NCBI GenBank assembly: GCA_016705545.1 | Contig: JADIYA010000003.1 | Coordinates: 1 to 64,000 of the forward strand | Source of the DNA: Flavobacteriales bacterium | GTDB lineage: Bacteria > Bacteroidota > Bacteroidia > Flavobacteriales_F > PHOS-HE28 | Direction: 5' to 3' | Length of the DNA: 64,000 nt | Shown: positions 8,086 to 17,023 of the stretch, in pieces | Layout of the letters: each line of letters begins with the position of its first letter | Numbering within the stretch: the first letter of the stretch is position 1 | Program-made: the position numbers and the translations under genes | Notes under the pieces: model-generated | What the model was told of the DNA's origin: nothing | Database searches by the model: none | Seen by the model: only the letters and a program-made list of their open reading frames with translations

Positions 8086-9936
8086 ATGCCGAGCGCCTCC
8101 ACCTTCCTCAACCGCGATGTGGCTCACATCAAAGAGGACCTGCGCATCAACGCGGAGCGGATCTGGAACCTCGATTCCGCGGCCTTCGAGGGCGTGGACC
8201 CCTTGGTCGACCTGTTGCTCAGCGCCTTTGCGCAAGAGATCTTCACCGTACAGGAGGATGTGCAGCGTTACAAGCTGCGCATGGTGGAGATGGCCGCGCA
8301 GGCCATGCTGCCCGTGGAGCTTTCAGCGCCCCGCCCCGCGCATGTCATCCTGCACGGGAGACCACTGGATCCAGGCACATTCACGCATCGCGTGAAGACC
8401 GTGCTGTCAACCACGCAGGCCATGGATGTGCATGACCGGGTGGGCCGGACATTCACCTTCACCCCTACCGATGAATTCCGCCTGCACAATGGCGCTGTGC
8501 GCTTCATGGTGCATGGGAACAAGCTCCAGGGCATCGATGCACGAAGCGGAGCGAAACGGACCATAGTAACCGGGGATGGGAAACCACTAGATCTCGAAAG
8601 CCTATGGATCGGGCTGGAGATGAAGGAGCCGATTGATATCAAATCGGGCCTGGCCATCTACTTCGGGCTGCCCTCCAACGATAACGATGGCTGGCAATTA
8701 AGGCTGCACCTGCCCGATTTCCGTTTTCAAGCCAAAGAGGCACTTTGCCGCACAGTGCCTGGCATCCATCCCCGGACGCCGCGCAGCCCGAGCTTCAATC
8801 GTGTGCTGGATCCGGTGGCAACTGCCGAATCCGAGGCTATCGGGTTCTACCAGGAGCAGTTCATCACCCTGCATGCCCCGCCAGAAGCGCCCGATTGCTT
8901 GAACCGGCCCGGTTCGCCGCCCGATGAGTTCATCGGCACTTTCAATAAGGAGGCGCTTGATGAACTCGGCACCCAACTGGTCTGGTTGCGCGTTCGCCTA
9001 CCCATGGCGATGAGCCCTGCTCTCGTGAACCGATTGATGTGCTCGATCAATTGCTTCCCGGCCATCAACCGAAGGCATCAGGAGAAAACGGCCACCGGCG
9101 CAGCCTTGATCGCGCTGGAGCACGGGTCTCACGAACAGTTCTGGTCCGTTGATGAGGTGATCGGAGGTGATCGTGTGAACATTCCCCGCGAACGCTCGGC
9201 CCAGCCAACCGCATCCGGGAGCTTGGTCTACGCCGTACGGCGCGGCGGCCTGGAGCGCTTGGATGAACGTGAAGCCTACGAACGGCTCACCGACCTTCTG
9301 CAGACCGTGCGCAGTGACCATGCCGCGTTCGCCGCACTCGATGAGAATGACCTAGCCGAAGGCCTCACGCGCGTAAAAGCATGGCTCCAGGAATACCGCA
9401 CGCGGCACAAAGCACCGCCCTTCCCGCCGGTATACCTCATGCTCAATGAGCTGCCCGCAGGCAATGTGCATGTGGACTACTGGAACACCAACGGCGCCGC
9501 AGCTTCCAGGATCCCGGCCTATAAGACCTTCCGCTTGGAGAGCGGCTCATTCCTCGCCGAGACGCGGTCGATGTCAGTACCCATCGGCGGAGAGGATACG
9601 CCAACCAGCGGCAGCGTTGCTGAACGCCTTCGCGGAGCCATGGGCTCCACGGACCAGGCCATGCCCACCTTGTTCGCGCTGCGCTGCCAGTGCATGGAGA
9701 TCATTCCTGCCCCACTGCGTCAGTTCGTGAAGCTTGATTTGCGCAGGGAGGTCAGCATGGGCGGTGCGCGTGAGGCTGGATTGGTGCGTACCATGAGGAT
9801 CACCTTGCGCGTCGCCAGCGATGCTGGCCAGGAACAAGGCACCTGGGCCAGCCTGTGCGCCCAGATCGAGAATACCCTTGGACGCAGGCTTCAAGGCTTG
9901 TTGCCGGTTCGTGTTGATCATAGAAACGCGGAATGA
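8086..9936 (+). CDS. tssF: TssF baseplate protein
   Basis: 616 residues, the usual TssF length. Baseplate wedge component that works with TssG, TssE and TssK. The N-terminal helix AHIKEDLRINAERIWNLDSAAFEGVDPLV and the EIFTVQEDVQRYKLRMVEMAAQAMLPVE region are characteristic of Bacteroidota TssF, including the AMLP...PAHVILHGRP motif at residues ~73-95. The C-terminus contains VSMGGAREAGLVRTMRITLRV, typical of the family. It overlaps tssG by four bases (ATGA at 9933). Confidence 0.87.
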   Translation: MPSASTFLNRDVAHIKEDLRINAERIWNLDSAAFEGVDPLVDLLLSAFAQEIFTVQEDVQRYKLRMVEMAAQAMLPVELSAPRPAHVILHGRPLDPGTFTHRVKTVLSTTQAMDVHDRVGRTFTFTPTDEFRLHNGAVRFMVHGNKLQGIDARSGAKRTIVTGDGKPLDLESLWIGLEMKEPIDIKSGLAIYFGLPSNDNDGWQLRLHLPDFRFQAKEALCRTVPGIHPRTPRSPSFNRVLDPVATAESEAIGFYQEQFITLHAPPEAPDCLNRPGSPPDEFIGTFNKEALDELGTQLVWLRVRLPMAMSPALVNRLMCSINCFPAINRRHQEKTATGAALIALEHGSHEQFWSVDEVIGGDRVNIPRERSAQPTASGSLVYAVRRGGLERLDEREAYERLTDLLQTVRSDHAAFAALDENDLAEGLTRVKAWLQEYRTRHKAPPFPPVYLMLNELPAGNVHVDYWNTNGAAASRIPAYKTFRLESGSFLAETRSMSVPIGGEDTPTSGSVAERLRGAMGSTDQAMPTLFALRCQCMEIIPAPLRQFVKLDLRREVSMGGAREAGLVRTMRITLRVASDAGQEQGTWASLCAQIENTLGRRLQGLLPVRVDHRNAE

Positions 9937-10841
9937 GCAATCAAACGGAACCCTTCTCCAGCGCCCTGGTTGACCCGCTCGCGGAAACGCTGGCCATCCA
10001 GGCGCTGCACTCCGGGAAGCTCGATCCGCGCCATGTGCTGCTGCGGAGCATCGGCCAGCATGGGCGAAGCCAGACCAAGGATGTGCATCAGGTATCCACC
10101 ACCTATGTGCCCATGGAGGACATCGACCTGATGGTCCTTACGGTCCGGCGTGATGGCCTGTATGACAACCTTCCGGAAGCGCTATTCCACGAAGCTGGAT
10201 CCTCCAAGGAGCCGAAGCGCAACAAAGCCGAGGACCAGCACGCCGCCAGCGCGAGGAGCTTCTTCTTGCCCTTCGAGCAAGAGACCTTCCGGCTCAGGCT
10301 TGCCCTGCTTGAGGATGAATTGACCACGGCATTGGGGAAGAAGGACAAGCAGCGCGCGGATGCCCTCGCCCGTATCTGGGACCTGCCGGATGACCTCGAT
10401 CCAAGGGTGAGATCGGCGATGCTCCGCTTGCTACCTTGGCTGAATCGGGCAGAATGCGATCTAGAGCTGGGCTCCAGTTGCTTTTCTTTCGTGATCGGCC
10501 ATCCGGTGACCCTTCGGCTGGCCCGCACCGGACCGAGTGAGCTACGGGACGGGTTCGAGGCAGCGCTCGGCCAGAGCGCGCTCGGGCACTGTGTTGCGGG
10601 CGCCTGCATGGATGATGGGTGGCCGGTGGTTGAGGTCCTTGTTTCGGAACTGCCCTTGGCTACGCTGGACGACCCTATGCACAGACGCGCCCTTCGCCGT
10701 ACTTTGGAAGTGCTTTCCATGTACCTCTTGCCGGCTCACCTGGACGTGCGCTACTCCTTCTCCGTGCTGGAGGATGACGAGAGTGCAACCATCGGCGATC
10801 CAGAGCGTCCCGGTATACTTGCATTGAACCTGCGCCTCTGA
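9933..10841 (+). CDS. tssG: TssG baseplate protein
   Basis: 302 residues, directly after and overlapping tssF, as in essentially all T6SS loci. TssG bridges two TssF copies in the baseplate wedge. The sequence is diverged but has the expected order: FLPFEQETFRLRLALLEDEL (residues ~105-125), LLPWLNRAECDLELGSSCFSFVIGHPV (~165-191) and a C-terminal half ending with a cupin-like strand region. The ATG overlaps the TGA of tssF and the TGA overlaps the ATG of tssN, indicating a tightly coupled operon. Confidence 0.75.
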   Translation: MSNQTEPFSSALVDPLAETLAIQALHSGKLDPRHVLLRSIGQHGRSQTKDVHQVSTTYVPMEDIDLMVLTVRRDGLYDNLPEALFHEAGSSKEPKRNKAEDQHAASARSFFLPFEQETFRLRLALLEDELTTALGKKDKQRADALARIWDLPDDLDPRVRSAMLRLLPWLNRAECDLELGSSCFSFVIGHPVTLRLARTGPSELRDGFEAALGQSALGHCVAGACMDDGWPVVEVLVSELPLATLDDPMHRRALRRTLEVLSMYLLPAHLDVRYSFSVLEDDESATIGDPERPGILALNLRL

Positions 10842-11788
10842 TGCTGCTCCAAGCCACCGCCGATAGCGTGCCCAATGCGGGTGTCTGGGTGCTTGGCGTG
10901 CTCGCAGCAGCCGCTGCGGCCGTGTTCATGGCGGTCAAGAAGAAAGGCGAAGCGGTTGATAGGGCTTCCATTATCTACCTGTTCGTGCCCGTTCCGCTTT
11001 TCGCGCTGGCAGGCTGGCTCGCGCACCGGTGGTGGGGCGCGGGGCTCGATGCGTGGGACTACCTCGCCATTCAGGTCCTTGCGTTGCTCGTCGGCATTGC
11101 GCACGCGCGGCTCCTCTACCATGAAGTGTTCGGGCTTCGGGTATTGACCTGGCCCGAACGAAGCAGCGCGTGGTCCTGGAAGCAATTCGGCTTCACCTTC
11201 ATGCTCATGTTGTCTGCCATCGCGGGCATCCTGCTCCTCGGCGTGATCGATGTCAGCCTGCAACCCGCATGGAGCTACTGGCTGGCCACGATCACCATGC
11301 TCGTTCCTTTCCTCACCGTGAAGGCCTACGACATGTACATGGGCATCCCGGCCGCTGTGTACACGCCTTGGTACCCGCTGCTCGATGAACTCTTCACCTA
11401 CGAGCCTCATCCGCAATTCCCCAAAGTGAAGGTGCAGATCGATCTGGGTGATGGCCGGTCTGGCGAGACGGAGAACGTGCCTTTCGACCCCAACGTGCGG
11501 CTGGAGCGGGTGTACCGCTGGATCCTGCACAACTACCTGCGGTCAGAGCAGGAACTCTACTACACCGAGCGTGATGGCGTGAATTACGTGTGGGGCTGGC
11601 ACTTCCATCGCCAGCGGCGCGGATTGCTGCGCTGGCAGCGTCGACTCGACCCGAAAGACACCGTGCGCAAATGCCGCCTGAAACATGGCGACACCCTGGT
11701 CGCCGTACGCGTGGAAAGCCTGGTACCGCTCGATGCCGTGCGTGAGCAGATGCTCCGCCGAGGTGAAGAGGTCAAGAAAAAAACGTGA
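10841..11788 (+). CDS. tssN: TssN family membrane protein of Bacteroidota T6SS
   Basis: 315 residues with an N-terminal membrane domain: hydrophobic segments at residues ~13-30, 42-62, 69-85, 110-132 and 140-158. A soluble C-terminal domain follows (PKVKVQIDLGDGRSGETENVPFDPNVRLERVYRW onward, residues ~197-300). This topology and the position between tssG and tssK match TssN, which belongs to the set thought to replace the TssJLM membrane complex in subtype iii. It is the clearest evidence for the subtype. The start overlaps the tssG stop. Confidence 0.8.
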   Translation: MLLQATADSVPNAGVWVLGVLAAAAAAVFMAVKKKGEAVDRASIIYLFVPVPLFALAGWLAHRWWGAGLDAWDYLAIQVLALLVGIAHARLLYHEVFGLRVLTWPERSSAWSWKQFGFTFMLMLSAIAGILLLGVIDVSLQPAWSYWLATITMLVPFLTVKAYDMYMGIPAAVYTPWYPLLDELFTYEPHPQFPKVKVQIDLGDGRSGETENVPFDPNVRLERVYRWILHNYLRSEQELYYTERDGVNYVWGWHFHRQRRGLLRWQRRLDPKDTVRKCRLKHGDTLVAVRVESLVPLDAVREQMLRRGEEVKKKT

Positions 11789-11791
11789 GGC

Positions 11792-12925
11792 ATGCGCAGG
11801 AAGATCACCAGCAATTTCGTCAACTGGGTCGATGGCATGAAGCTGTCGAAGGACCAGTTCATCACGCAGGAGCGCGCCATCCGTGATCATCTGCGCGATG
11901 CCGTCGAACTCGGCCTCAGCGACCACCACTTCGGCCTTCTGGAACCGGTGGATTTGAGCTTCCACGGCCGCGAAGCACGACTGATCGCATGCAGGGCAGT
12001 GTGCCGGGATGGATCGAGGATCGAGCACCTGCCGGAGCATGAGCAGGTTGCTGACGCTGATCTCTCCACCTACCAGAACCCCGAGCACGAAGGCCGCAGC
12101 TTCTATCTGCTCGCCATGCCGCAACACGAAGCCTCAGAAGGATTGGGGCCGTATGTCGGTGAACCGCCAAGGCAGGAGACCTGTGTTCCACGCATGAAAC
12201 TGCTGGTGATGCCGGATGACCGCTTGAACGCTACGGCATTGCGCAGCGCCATGCTGCCGATCGCACGCTTCAGCGTGCAGCAAGGAAAGGTGGTGCCCGC
12301 TCAGGATTACCTGGCTCCCTGGTTCCAGATCATTGGATGCCCCGATCTGGAGAAGCTGAAACAGGACTTGGAGGAGACCTTGAACGTGGTCTCCGGAGGA
12401 AGCAAAATGGTGCTGAACAAGCTCTACGACAAGCCGCGCGAGATCCAGGATCGTTTCCCCAACCGCAACTACGAGCATTGGGCCATCCATACGCTCAATT
12501 CCATTTCGCGGCTGAAGGCCGACCTGCAATTGGGAATGGAGCGCCCCTATCAGCTCGTCCGGGCCGTGATGGAACTGGCCAATGCGATTGAGGGCGCTTG
12601 GGCCAGCATGCCGGAGCGCGAAGAGTTCATGAAGCAGATGGAGGGCATCGGGAATTGGTCGCGGCTCGTCCGCGGCATGCAGACGGCCATGAGCAAACTG
12701 GCCTCGTTCCGCTACACGCATTGGGACCTGAACCCTGCCTGCGAGCTCTGCGCCACCTTCCTCGAGCAGGCGCGCTTGGTCCATGCCCAGCTCGGTGAAT
12801 TGAATCGCTTCGAACCGGTGACCTTATTGCGCGATGTGCCGCAAGCTACCCAGCAGGAAGTCATCAAGCCGGTGAAGCCCGAGCCTGAGCCCGGGCAGTT
12901 CAAGTGGAACCAGAGCAAGCCATGA
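11792..12925 (+). CDS. tssK: TssK baseplate-membrane adaptor
   Basis: 377 residues. TssK trimers connect the baseplate to the membrane complex. The opening NFVNWVDGMKLSKDQFITQERAIRDHLRDA (residues ~6-35) is the characteristic VxWxDGMFLxPxHF-type start of TssK as seen in Bacteroidota. The middle contains FQIIGCPDLEKLKQDLEE and NYEHWAIHTLNSISRL. The C-terminus is rich in Pro/Glu/Lys (VKPEPEPGQF). It starts 3 nt after tssN and overlaps the PAAR gene (ATGA at 12922). Confidence 0.85.
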   Translation: MRRKITSNFVNWVDGMKLSKDQFITQERAIRDHLRDAVELGLSDHHFGLLEPVDLSFHGREARLIACRAVCRDGSRIEHLPEHEQVADADLSTYQNPEHEGRSFYLLAMPQHEASEGLGPYVGEPPRQETCVPRMKLLVMPDDRLNATALRSAMLPIARFSVQQGKVVPAQDYLAPWFQIIGCPDLEKLKQDLEETLNVVSGGSKMVLNKLYDKPREIQDRFPNRNYEHWAIHTLNSISRLKADLQLGMERPYQLVRAVMELANAIEGAWASMPEREEFMKQMEGIGNWSRLVRGMQTAMSKLASFRYTHWDLNPACELCATFLEQARLVHAQLGELNRFEPVTLLRDVPQATQQEVIKPVKPEPEPGQFKWNQSKP

Positions 12926-13215
12926 GCAAGCCCGCAGCCCGCGTCAGCGACATGCACACCTGCCCCATGAGCGACGGGCCAAAACCGCATGTGGGCGGAC
13001 CCATCCTGCCGCCCGGGGCGCCCACCGTGCTCATCGGCGGACTGCCTGCCGCGACGGCCACCAGCATGTGTACCTGCGTGGGTCCGCCGGATACCATCGT
13101 GATGGGTTCGGCCACGGTCCTCATCGGAGGAAAGCCCGCTGCCCGCATGGGCGATCAGACCGCTCACGGCGGCGTGATCGTGGCGGACTGCCCTACGGTG
13201 CTCATTGGTGGTTGA
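12922..13215 (+). CDS. PAAR-domain spike tip protein
   Basis: 97 residues from the ATG at 12922 that overlaps the tssK stop; an in-frame start at 12904 is less likely. PAAR proteins cap the VgrG spike and carry or recruit effectors. Repeated PAAR elements are visible: MHTCPMSDG, PTVLIGGLPAATATS, CTCVGPPD, ATVLIGGKPAARMGDQTAHGG and a final CPTVLIGG. Candidate zinc ligands are the Cys/His residues of MHTCP, CTC, AHGG and DCP. There is no toxin extension, so this is a stand-alone tip. Confidence 0.93.
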   Translation: MSKPAARVSDMHTCPMSDGPKPHVGGPILPPGAPTVLIGGLPAATATSMCTCVGPPDTIVMGSATVLIGGKPAARMGDQTAHGGVIVADCPTVLIGG

Positions 13216-13224
13216 GAGCCAAAA

Positions 13225-14007
13225 TTGACGCGACATGAAGCCGAGAATAATCTAGCGATCAAGCGGAATGTTTTCTCATTCAGTGCGCTACTTGCGGTTG
13301 TGTCCATTCTAATCGGCTCGACCTCATGGACCTTCATGGGCCGACGTATAGCAGAACGACAAAGTCTTGTAGACACATTGGCCGCAGACACGCTTCGCCT
13401 TTTCAATGCGGCTGTGGCAAGAGGCGACACCATCTGGGTCCGTGATGATACAATTACTTTACTGAGGGGGAGGTTGGCCAATGCGACCAGTACTAGCCTC
13501 GTTGATGAAATGGAGTCAATCAGGCTTGTCGTTCAAGAAGCTGCCAGGCATGCAGCCCGCGGCACTACCCTGCAGCGCTTCATCAACATCAAAGGAAATC
13601 TCTCCGGACTCCCGGAGGATGCGAGCTTGAAATCCGTTGAATTAATGAACGAGTGCATCATTACTTTGGGAATGCTCGCTGATGAGCTAGCACAGTTGCA
13701 AGCCGACGGTGCGGGCGGAGGCGGAGGTGGTGGAGGTGGAGGTGGAGGAGGTGGAACCCCTGAGAAACCGGTCGCGACGAACACAAACGTGCAAACCGAT
13801 GCGATTAAAGCCGAGGCTGACAAGCGCATCAAAGCCATCAAACAGAAGGCGCTAGAGACCTTGAAGAAAATGGATCTGCAGAACAGCGATGGCGTCGATC
13901 GGCGCTACTTCCGGGCTGGGCTTGGCTTGAACGACACGCGACTGCGTCTACTCTTGGATGGATACAAGGAATTGGTGAAGAGCATTGAGGAAACCCCAGG
14001 CGGGTGA
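13225..14007 (+). CDS. T6SS-locus single-pass membrane protein with polyglycine linker
   Basis: 260 residues, apparently from a TTG at 13225 (no in-frame ATG nearby). One membrane segment at residues ~17-35 (FSFSALLAVVSILIGSTSW) is followed by a helical, probably periplasmic domain. A 14-glycine run (nt ~13713-13757) then leads to a Lys/Ala-rich helical tail and a C-terminal helical segment. The position after tssK/PAAR, the N-terminal anchor and the coiled-coil-like body resemble TssO of Bacteroidota systems, but similarity is too weak to name it. Its A+T content is higher than that of the core T6SS genes. The next gene has the same topology, so the two may be a related pair. Alternatives are an immunity protein or a chaperone. 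Confidence 0.55.
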   Translation: MTRHEAENNLAIKRNVFSFSALLAVVSILIGSTSWTFMGRRIAERQSLVDTLAADTLRLFNAAVARGDTIWVRDDTITLLRGRLANATSTSLVDEMESIRLVVQEAARHAARGTTLQRFINIKGNLSGLPEDASLKSVELMNECIITLGMLADELAQLQADGAGGGGGGGGGGGGGGTPEKPVATNTNVQTDAIKAEADKRIKAIKQKALETLKKMDLQNSDGVDRRYFRAGLGLNDTRLRLLLDGYKELVKSIEETPGG

Positions 14008-14053
14008 ATCCGCTCAGTGCTTTCATGGATGCTTGCATTTGAACTTCTGAGCG

Positions 14054-14806
14054 ATGAAGCCCGACAATCGAAAACATCAGAATCGAACCGTCCTGGCGTT
14101 TCTTTCAGTCCTGGTGGTCCTTGCCGTGCTGGCTGGTGCTCCTGCTTGGCTCTATATTGGAGCAAAACTGCAGGCCCACGAGCATGCTGTGGTAGAAGCC
14201 CTGGGTGAATCCAGAATGCTCCGTGACCGCGTCGCCACGATGCGGGCTGAGATTAATCTCCACAATGAAAGGATACGGTCACTTTCGAACCTGGCACCAT
14301 CGGGCCCAGGTGAAGCAAGCTCAAGCGGTGCGGTGGAATTCAATCGTTTTCTTGACGGGGCCAAAGTGCACGCAACCAGCGCGAGGGACTTGAACAACTA
14401 CCTGCTGGACAACCCGCCGTATGCTATCGAAGAGTCTGCAAGTAGTGCCTCATTCTCAAGAGTACATGCGATGCTTTCGCAATTGGCAGGCAGAATGTTG
14501 ATTTTGGAAGCATCGATCACTTCTGTAGATCCAAATCCGGATTCGATTGCTTCCATGAATCCGGGCGGCTTGGCCGGTTCCATCTCTCAGGAGCGCGGGG
14601 TCGCGGGCAAAGCCCGCATGCTATTGCTTTTAGAGATGGTCCGTTCCACGCTTTCGCGTCTCAAAATGACCAGTGCCAGTGGCTTAAGCATGGCACAGGT
14701 CGAGGGCAACTTTGGATTCTGTTGTAGCGCGGATAAAGTCGAACCTGTTGTCGATGGCTTTCGAGACATCGCCCTTTACATCGAAGCGAATCAACCTAAG
14801 CAATAG
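14054..14806 (+). CDS. T6SS-locus single-pass membrane protein, function unknown
   Basis: 250 residues from ATG 14054. One membrane segment at residues ~13-36 (VLAFLSVLVVLAVLAGAPAW) is followed by a helical domain with heptad-like LRDRVATMRAEINLHNERIRSL (~53-74), then mixed helices without recognisable motif. A cysteine pair (FGFCCSADK) sits near the C-terminus. The arrangement is like that of the preceding gene and compatible with a TssO/TssP-type component of the subtype-iii membrane complex. I cannot assign it. It lies 46 nt after its neighbour and 30 nt before the amidase-type effector. Confidence 0.5.
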   Translation: MKPDNRKHQNRTVLAFLSVLVVLAVLAGAPAWLYIGAKLQAHEHAVVEALGESRMLRDRVATMRAEINLHNERIRSLSNLAPSGPGEASSSGAVEFNRFLDGAKVHATSARDLNNYLLDNPPYAIEESASSASFSRVHAMLSQLAGRMLILEASITSVDPNPDSIASMNPGGLAGSISQERGVAGKARMLLLLEMVRSTLSRLKMTSASGLSMAQVEGNFGFCCSADKVEPVVDGFRDIALYIEANQPKQ

Positions 14807-14836
14807 TGCTTCGGCTGAATCAAGCCCCCTTGACCG

Positions 14837-15244
14837 ATGGCCTACGACCTCCTCGCCTCCGTCACTTACGCCGAAGAGAACGCACTCGGCCAGAGCATCG
14901 GCAGATGCGCACGCTACGTGAAGAAGGCGCTTGCGGCCGGAGGCATCGAACTGCAATGCGTGCACGCGCAGAACTGCAGTGCTGGTTTGGAGGCGCAGGG
15001 CTTCGAGGCCGTCATGAACCAGAACACGGATACAGGCACCTACGAGAAGGGCGATGTGGTGGTGATCGAAGGCTGGGCCGACCCCGACGGTGACGGACCG
15101 AAGAAAGGCAACCCGAGCGGCCACATGGCCATCTGGAATGGCGAGATCTGGCTCTCTGACTTCAAACAGAGCAAAGCAGTCTATCCTGGCCCAGGCTATC
15201 GGGCGAACAAGCCTCCGTACAAGATCTATCGGGCCAAGAAATAA
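14837..15244 (+). CDS. Putative T6SS peptidoglycan amidase effector (Cys/His hydrolase)
   Basis: 135 residues, no signal peptide. Layout of a CHAP/NlpC-like (Tae-type) cell-wall amidase: catalytic-type Cys in GRCARYVKKALAAGG (residues ~22-36), a GDVVVIEGW strand (~74-82) that precedes the active site in CHAP folds, and His in NPSGHMAIWNGEIWLSDF (~96-113). The small size and the place at the end of the T6SS operon suggest an effector delivered into the periplasm of rivals, where it would cut peptide cross-links. The downstream stretch encodes a short, interrupted membrane protein that could be its immunity partner. Housekeeping hydrolase is the alternative, but the missing export signal argues against it. 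Confidence 0.68.
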   Translation: MAYDLLASVTYAEENALGQSIGRCARYVKKALAAGGIELQCVHAQNCSAGLEAQGFEAVMNQNTDTGTYEKGDVVVIEGWADPDGDGPKKGNPSGHMAIWNGEIWLSDFKQSKAVYPGPGYRANKPPYKIYRAKK

Positions 15245-15321
15245 GAGCCATTGCCAATCGTCTTCTTCAGCGGAATGTCAACTTGGGAGATTGCCTGAGT
15301 CACCGAAAGGCTGCCCCCAAT

Positions 15322-15618
15322 ATGCGTAAGCGCCTCCTCGCGAACCTTGACCGACGGTTCTTCCGGTTCATGAGCGTGATGGCAGCGCTTAACTAAATCA
15401 ATGAAATCCTAACGAAAGGCTGGTTCCTCTCACTGGCTAGCGGCATGCACCTGCTTGTACTGTTGTCATACTGGGATGAGCAACGCTCCTCGTCCAGTGT
15501 CTGGCGCGGTGTTCGGATCCTCGCAAGCGCCGTCTATGCCGCCATGATTCTCTATTCCCTAGCACAAGGATATATCGATGGCTCATCCGGTTCCCCGCAC
15601 CGCGACGATCTCCTTTGA
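15322..15618 (+). pseudogene. Small membrane protein interrupted by a stop; possible immunity remnant
   Basis: One frame carries MRKRLLANLDRRFFRFMSVM (from ATG 15322), then a TAA at 15394-15396. It continues as a 57-codon frame from ATG 15445 to TGA 15618 with two hydrophobic stretches (LASGMHLLVLLSYW and RILASAVYAAMILYSLA). Upstream the same frame stays open back to the end of the effector gene. Read through the stop, this would be a protein of about 100 residues with two membrane segments, directly downstream of the amidase-like effector, where immunity genes sit. It could equally be two short unrelated frames. Family not recognised. Confidence 0.3.
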
Positions 15619-15679
15619 GTAGCAGGATTGTTCGAACGAATCAAACAGAAGCGCGCGAGGTCCCTCTAGCTCCGCAACG

Positions 15680-15766
15680 CCCGCGCCTTCGCCGCGCCCC
15701 GCGCCACGCTACGCAAGTCCGCGCGCGTGTTCAGCAGCCTGCGGCCTTACCGCCGGTTGCCGCTGC
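15680..15766 (+). pseudogene. Relic of an ABC-exporter 5' end
   Basis: The stretch 15701-15759 matches the start of the intact exporter gene (17082-17140) at about 47 of 59 positions. It encodes RATLRK.ARVF..LRPYR in the same orientation. After LRPYRR the similarity stops and the reading frame soon ends. It looks like the remains of a second, diverged copy of the exporter gene, truncated where the two minus-strand genes now begin. Confidence 0.5.
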
Positions 15767-15774
15767 CTAACGGC

Positions 15775-16035
15775 TCAAATCAACTTCGAAGCGATGCCCA
15801 CCAGGACCTCCAGTCCTTTGCCGATGCTGGCGAGGTTCTTGGCCTTCTGCTGGTTGGAGAGGCCGGCGGCTTTCACCACATCGAGCACGGCGACGATGTC
15901 CTCGCGCTTCATGCCCTCATCGAGCAGCTTCTGCAGCTCGGTCGACCTCATCCGGGTGAGGTCTGAAACGCGGCTCACGAACTGGGCATCGGTCTCGGCT
16001 GCAGCGTCCTGCGCCAGTTTCTTGAAATCGGGCAT
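15775..16035 (-). CDS. Hypothetical 86-residue helical protein
   Basis: Starts MPDFKKLAQDAAAETDAQFV and continues helical throughout, ending GIASKLI. No signal peptide and no motif that I recognise. It lies 12 nt downstream of the lipoprotein gene and is probably its operon partner; the two may interact. The DFKKLAQDAA and RVSDLTRMRSTELQ segments suggest a short alpha-helical soluble protein. Confidence 0.55.
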   Translation of the reverse strand: MPDFKKLAQDAAAETDAQFVSRVSDLTRMRSTELQKLLDEGMKREDIVAVLDVVKAAGLSNQQKAKNLASIGKGLEVLVGIASKLI

Positions 16036-16047
16036 GCGGTCTTGGTG

Positions 16048-16710
16048 TTAGGGATTCACGATGCTGTTGACGTCGGTGTCCAGCGCGTTGATGAGGCCCT
16101 GCACGCTTTCGGTTCCCATGGCGGCCTTTGCGATGAAGGAGTCGAGGGTGGTGCCGAGCTTATCCAGGTCCAGGCGCGCGCCGCTCAGGCCCACAGCCCT
16201 GTCGATCAACGCGCCGCGCGCCTCATTCACCTTCACCGCTGAGTGGAGCAGGGCGCGCAGATCGGCACTGGCTTCATCATACACCGCGTAGCTGGCATCC
16301 AGCTCCTCCAGCACCTTGATGCGCTGGTCTTCCAGCGCCCGCTGGATGTTGTCTCGCCGGGCGATCACCTCAGGGAGCAGCGCTTCCATGATCGCCTTCA
16401 GGTTCGCCTTGTTCACATCGGCATCGTTCATCTTGGCCGCGAAGTTCTCCACGTAGGCGGGGAGGTATTCGCCGTAGATGAAGGCGTCGGCAGCCTTCTG
16501 TTTCTCCTGGAACAGATCGCTCACCAGCTGCGCGTTCATCTGGTGCATGCGCCTGCCCTCCGCCCTCAAGGCATCGGCAAGCGCAACGCTCTGAACAGGG
16601 ATCCTGGCGCAACCCGTGGCGAACAGGACAAGGAGCGCGAGCAGGCCGATGCGAACAGCGGGCAGGCGGGCCGAGGCTGGTGCTCGAGCGGGAAGGACAT
16701 TGATGCGCAT
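16048..16710 (-). CDS. Helical outer-membrane or periplasmic lipoprotein, unknown function
   Basis: 220 residues from ATG at 16710. A signal region PAVRIGLLALLVLFATGC ends in a lipobox (FATGC, Cys at residue ~31). The mature part is almost entirely helical with many Asp/Glu/Lys/Arg (RRDNIQRALEDQRIKVLEELDA and so on), ending DVNSIVNP. No enzymatic motif. It is expressed away from the T6SS operon and the ABC exporter, with its 86-residue partner downstream. A link to the T6SS (for example a TssQ-like lipoprotein) cannot be supported by the sequence. Confidence 0.6.
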   Translation of the reverse strand: MRINVLPARAPASARLPAVRIGLLALLVLFATGCARIPVQSVALADALRAEGRRMHQMNAQLVSDLFQEKQKAADAFIYGEYLPAYVENFAAKMNDADVNKANLKAIMEALLPEVIARRDNIQRALEDQRIKVLEELDASYAVYDEASADLRALLHSAVKVNEARGALIDRAVGLSGARLDLDKLGTTLDSFIAKAAMGTESVQGLINALDTDVNSIVNP

Positions 16711-17023
16711 GGGTCGATTCGGCTTGGGTACTGTTCTACGGATAACAAGGACTCTCCTCACGCCGCGCCCGGGCCACCATGGAGGCGGCCAGCGGATCAG
16801 GTGACGATGCGCAAGCTATTGATTGGTCCGAAGCCACGCGATTGCCCGGCACCCGCGTGGTCCCTGGCATTGGCGAAGCGCGCTTCGCCTCATCGAAGGA
16901 GGATGCGCGGATTGAAAGCAACGCTGGAGCCGAAGGCTTCGGAACACCATGCTTGAACGCCACGGCCATTGCTTCCAGTAGCTTCGCGCGCCGCGAGCGC
17001 CGCCTTGGCGCCATTCGCCCCCC
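16711..17023. other. 313-nt intergenic stretch between divergent lipoprotein and ABC-exporter genes
   Basis: No supportable gene. It must hold the promoters for both flanking genes. A perfect 18-nt palindrome, GGCGAAGCGCGCTTCGCC, occupies 16872-16889; it could be a hairpin or a protein-binding site. Open frames exist on both strands but have no protein-like composition. Confidence 0.4.
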
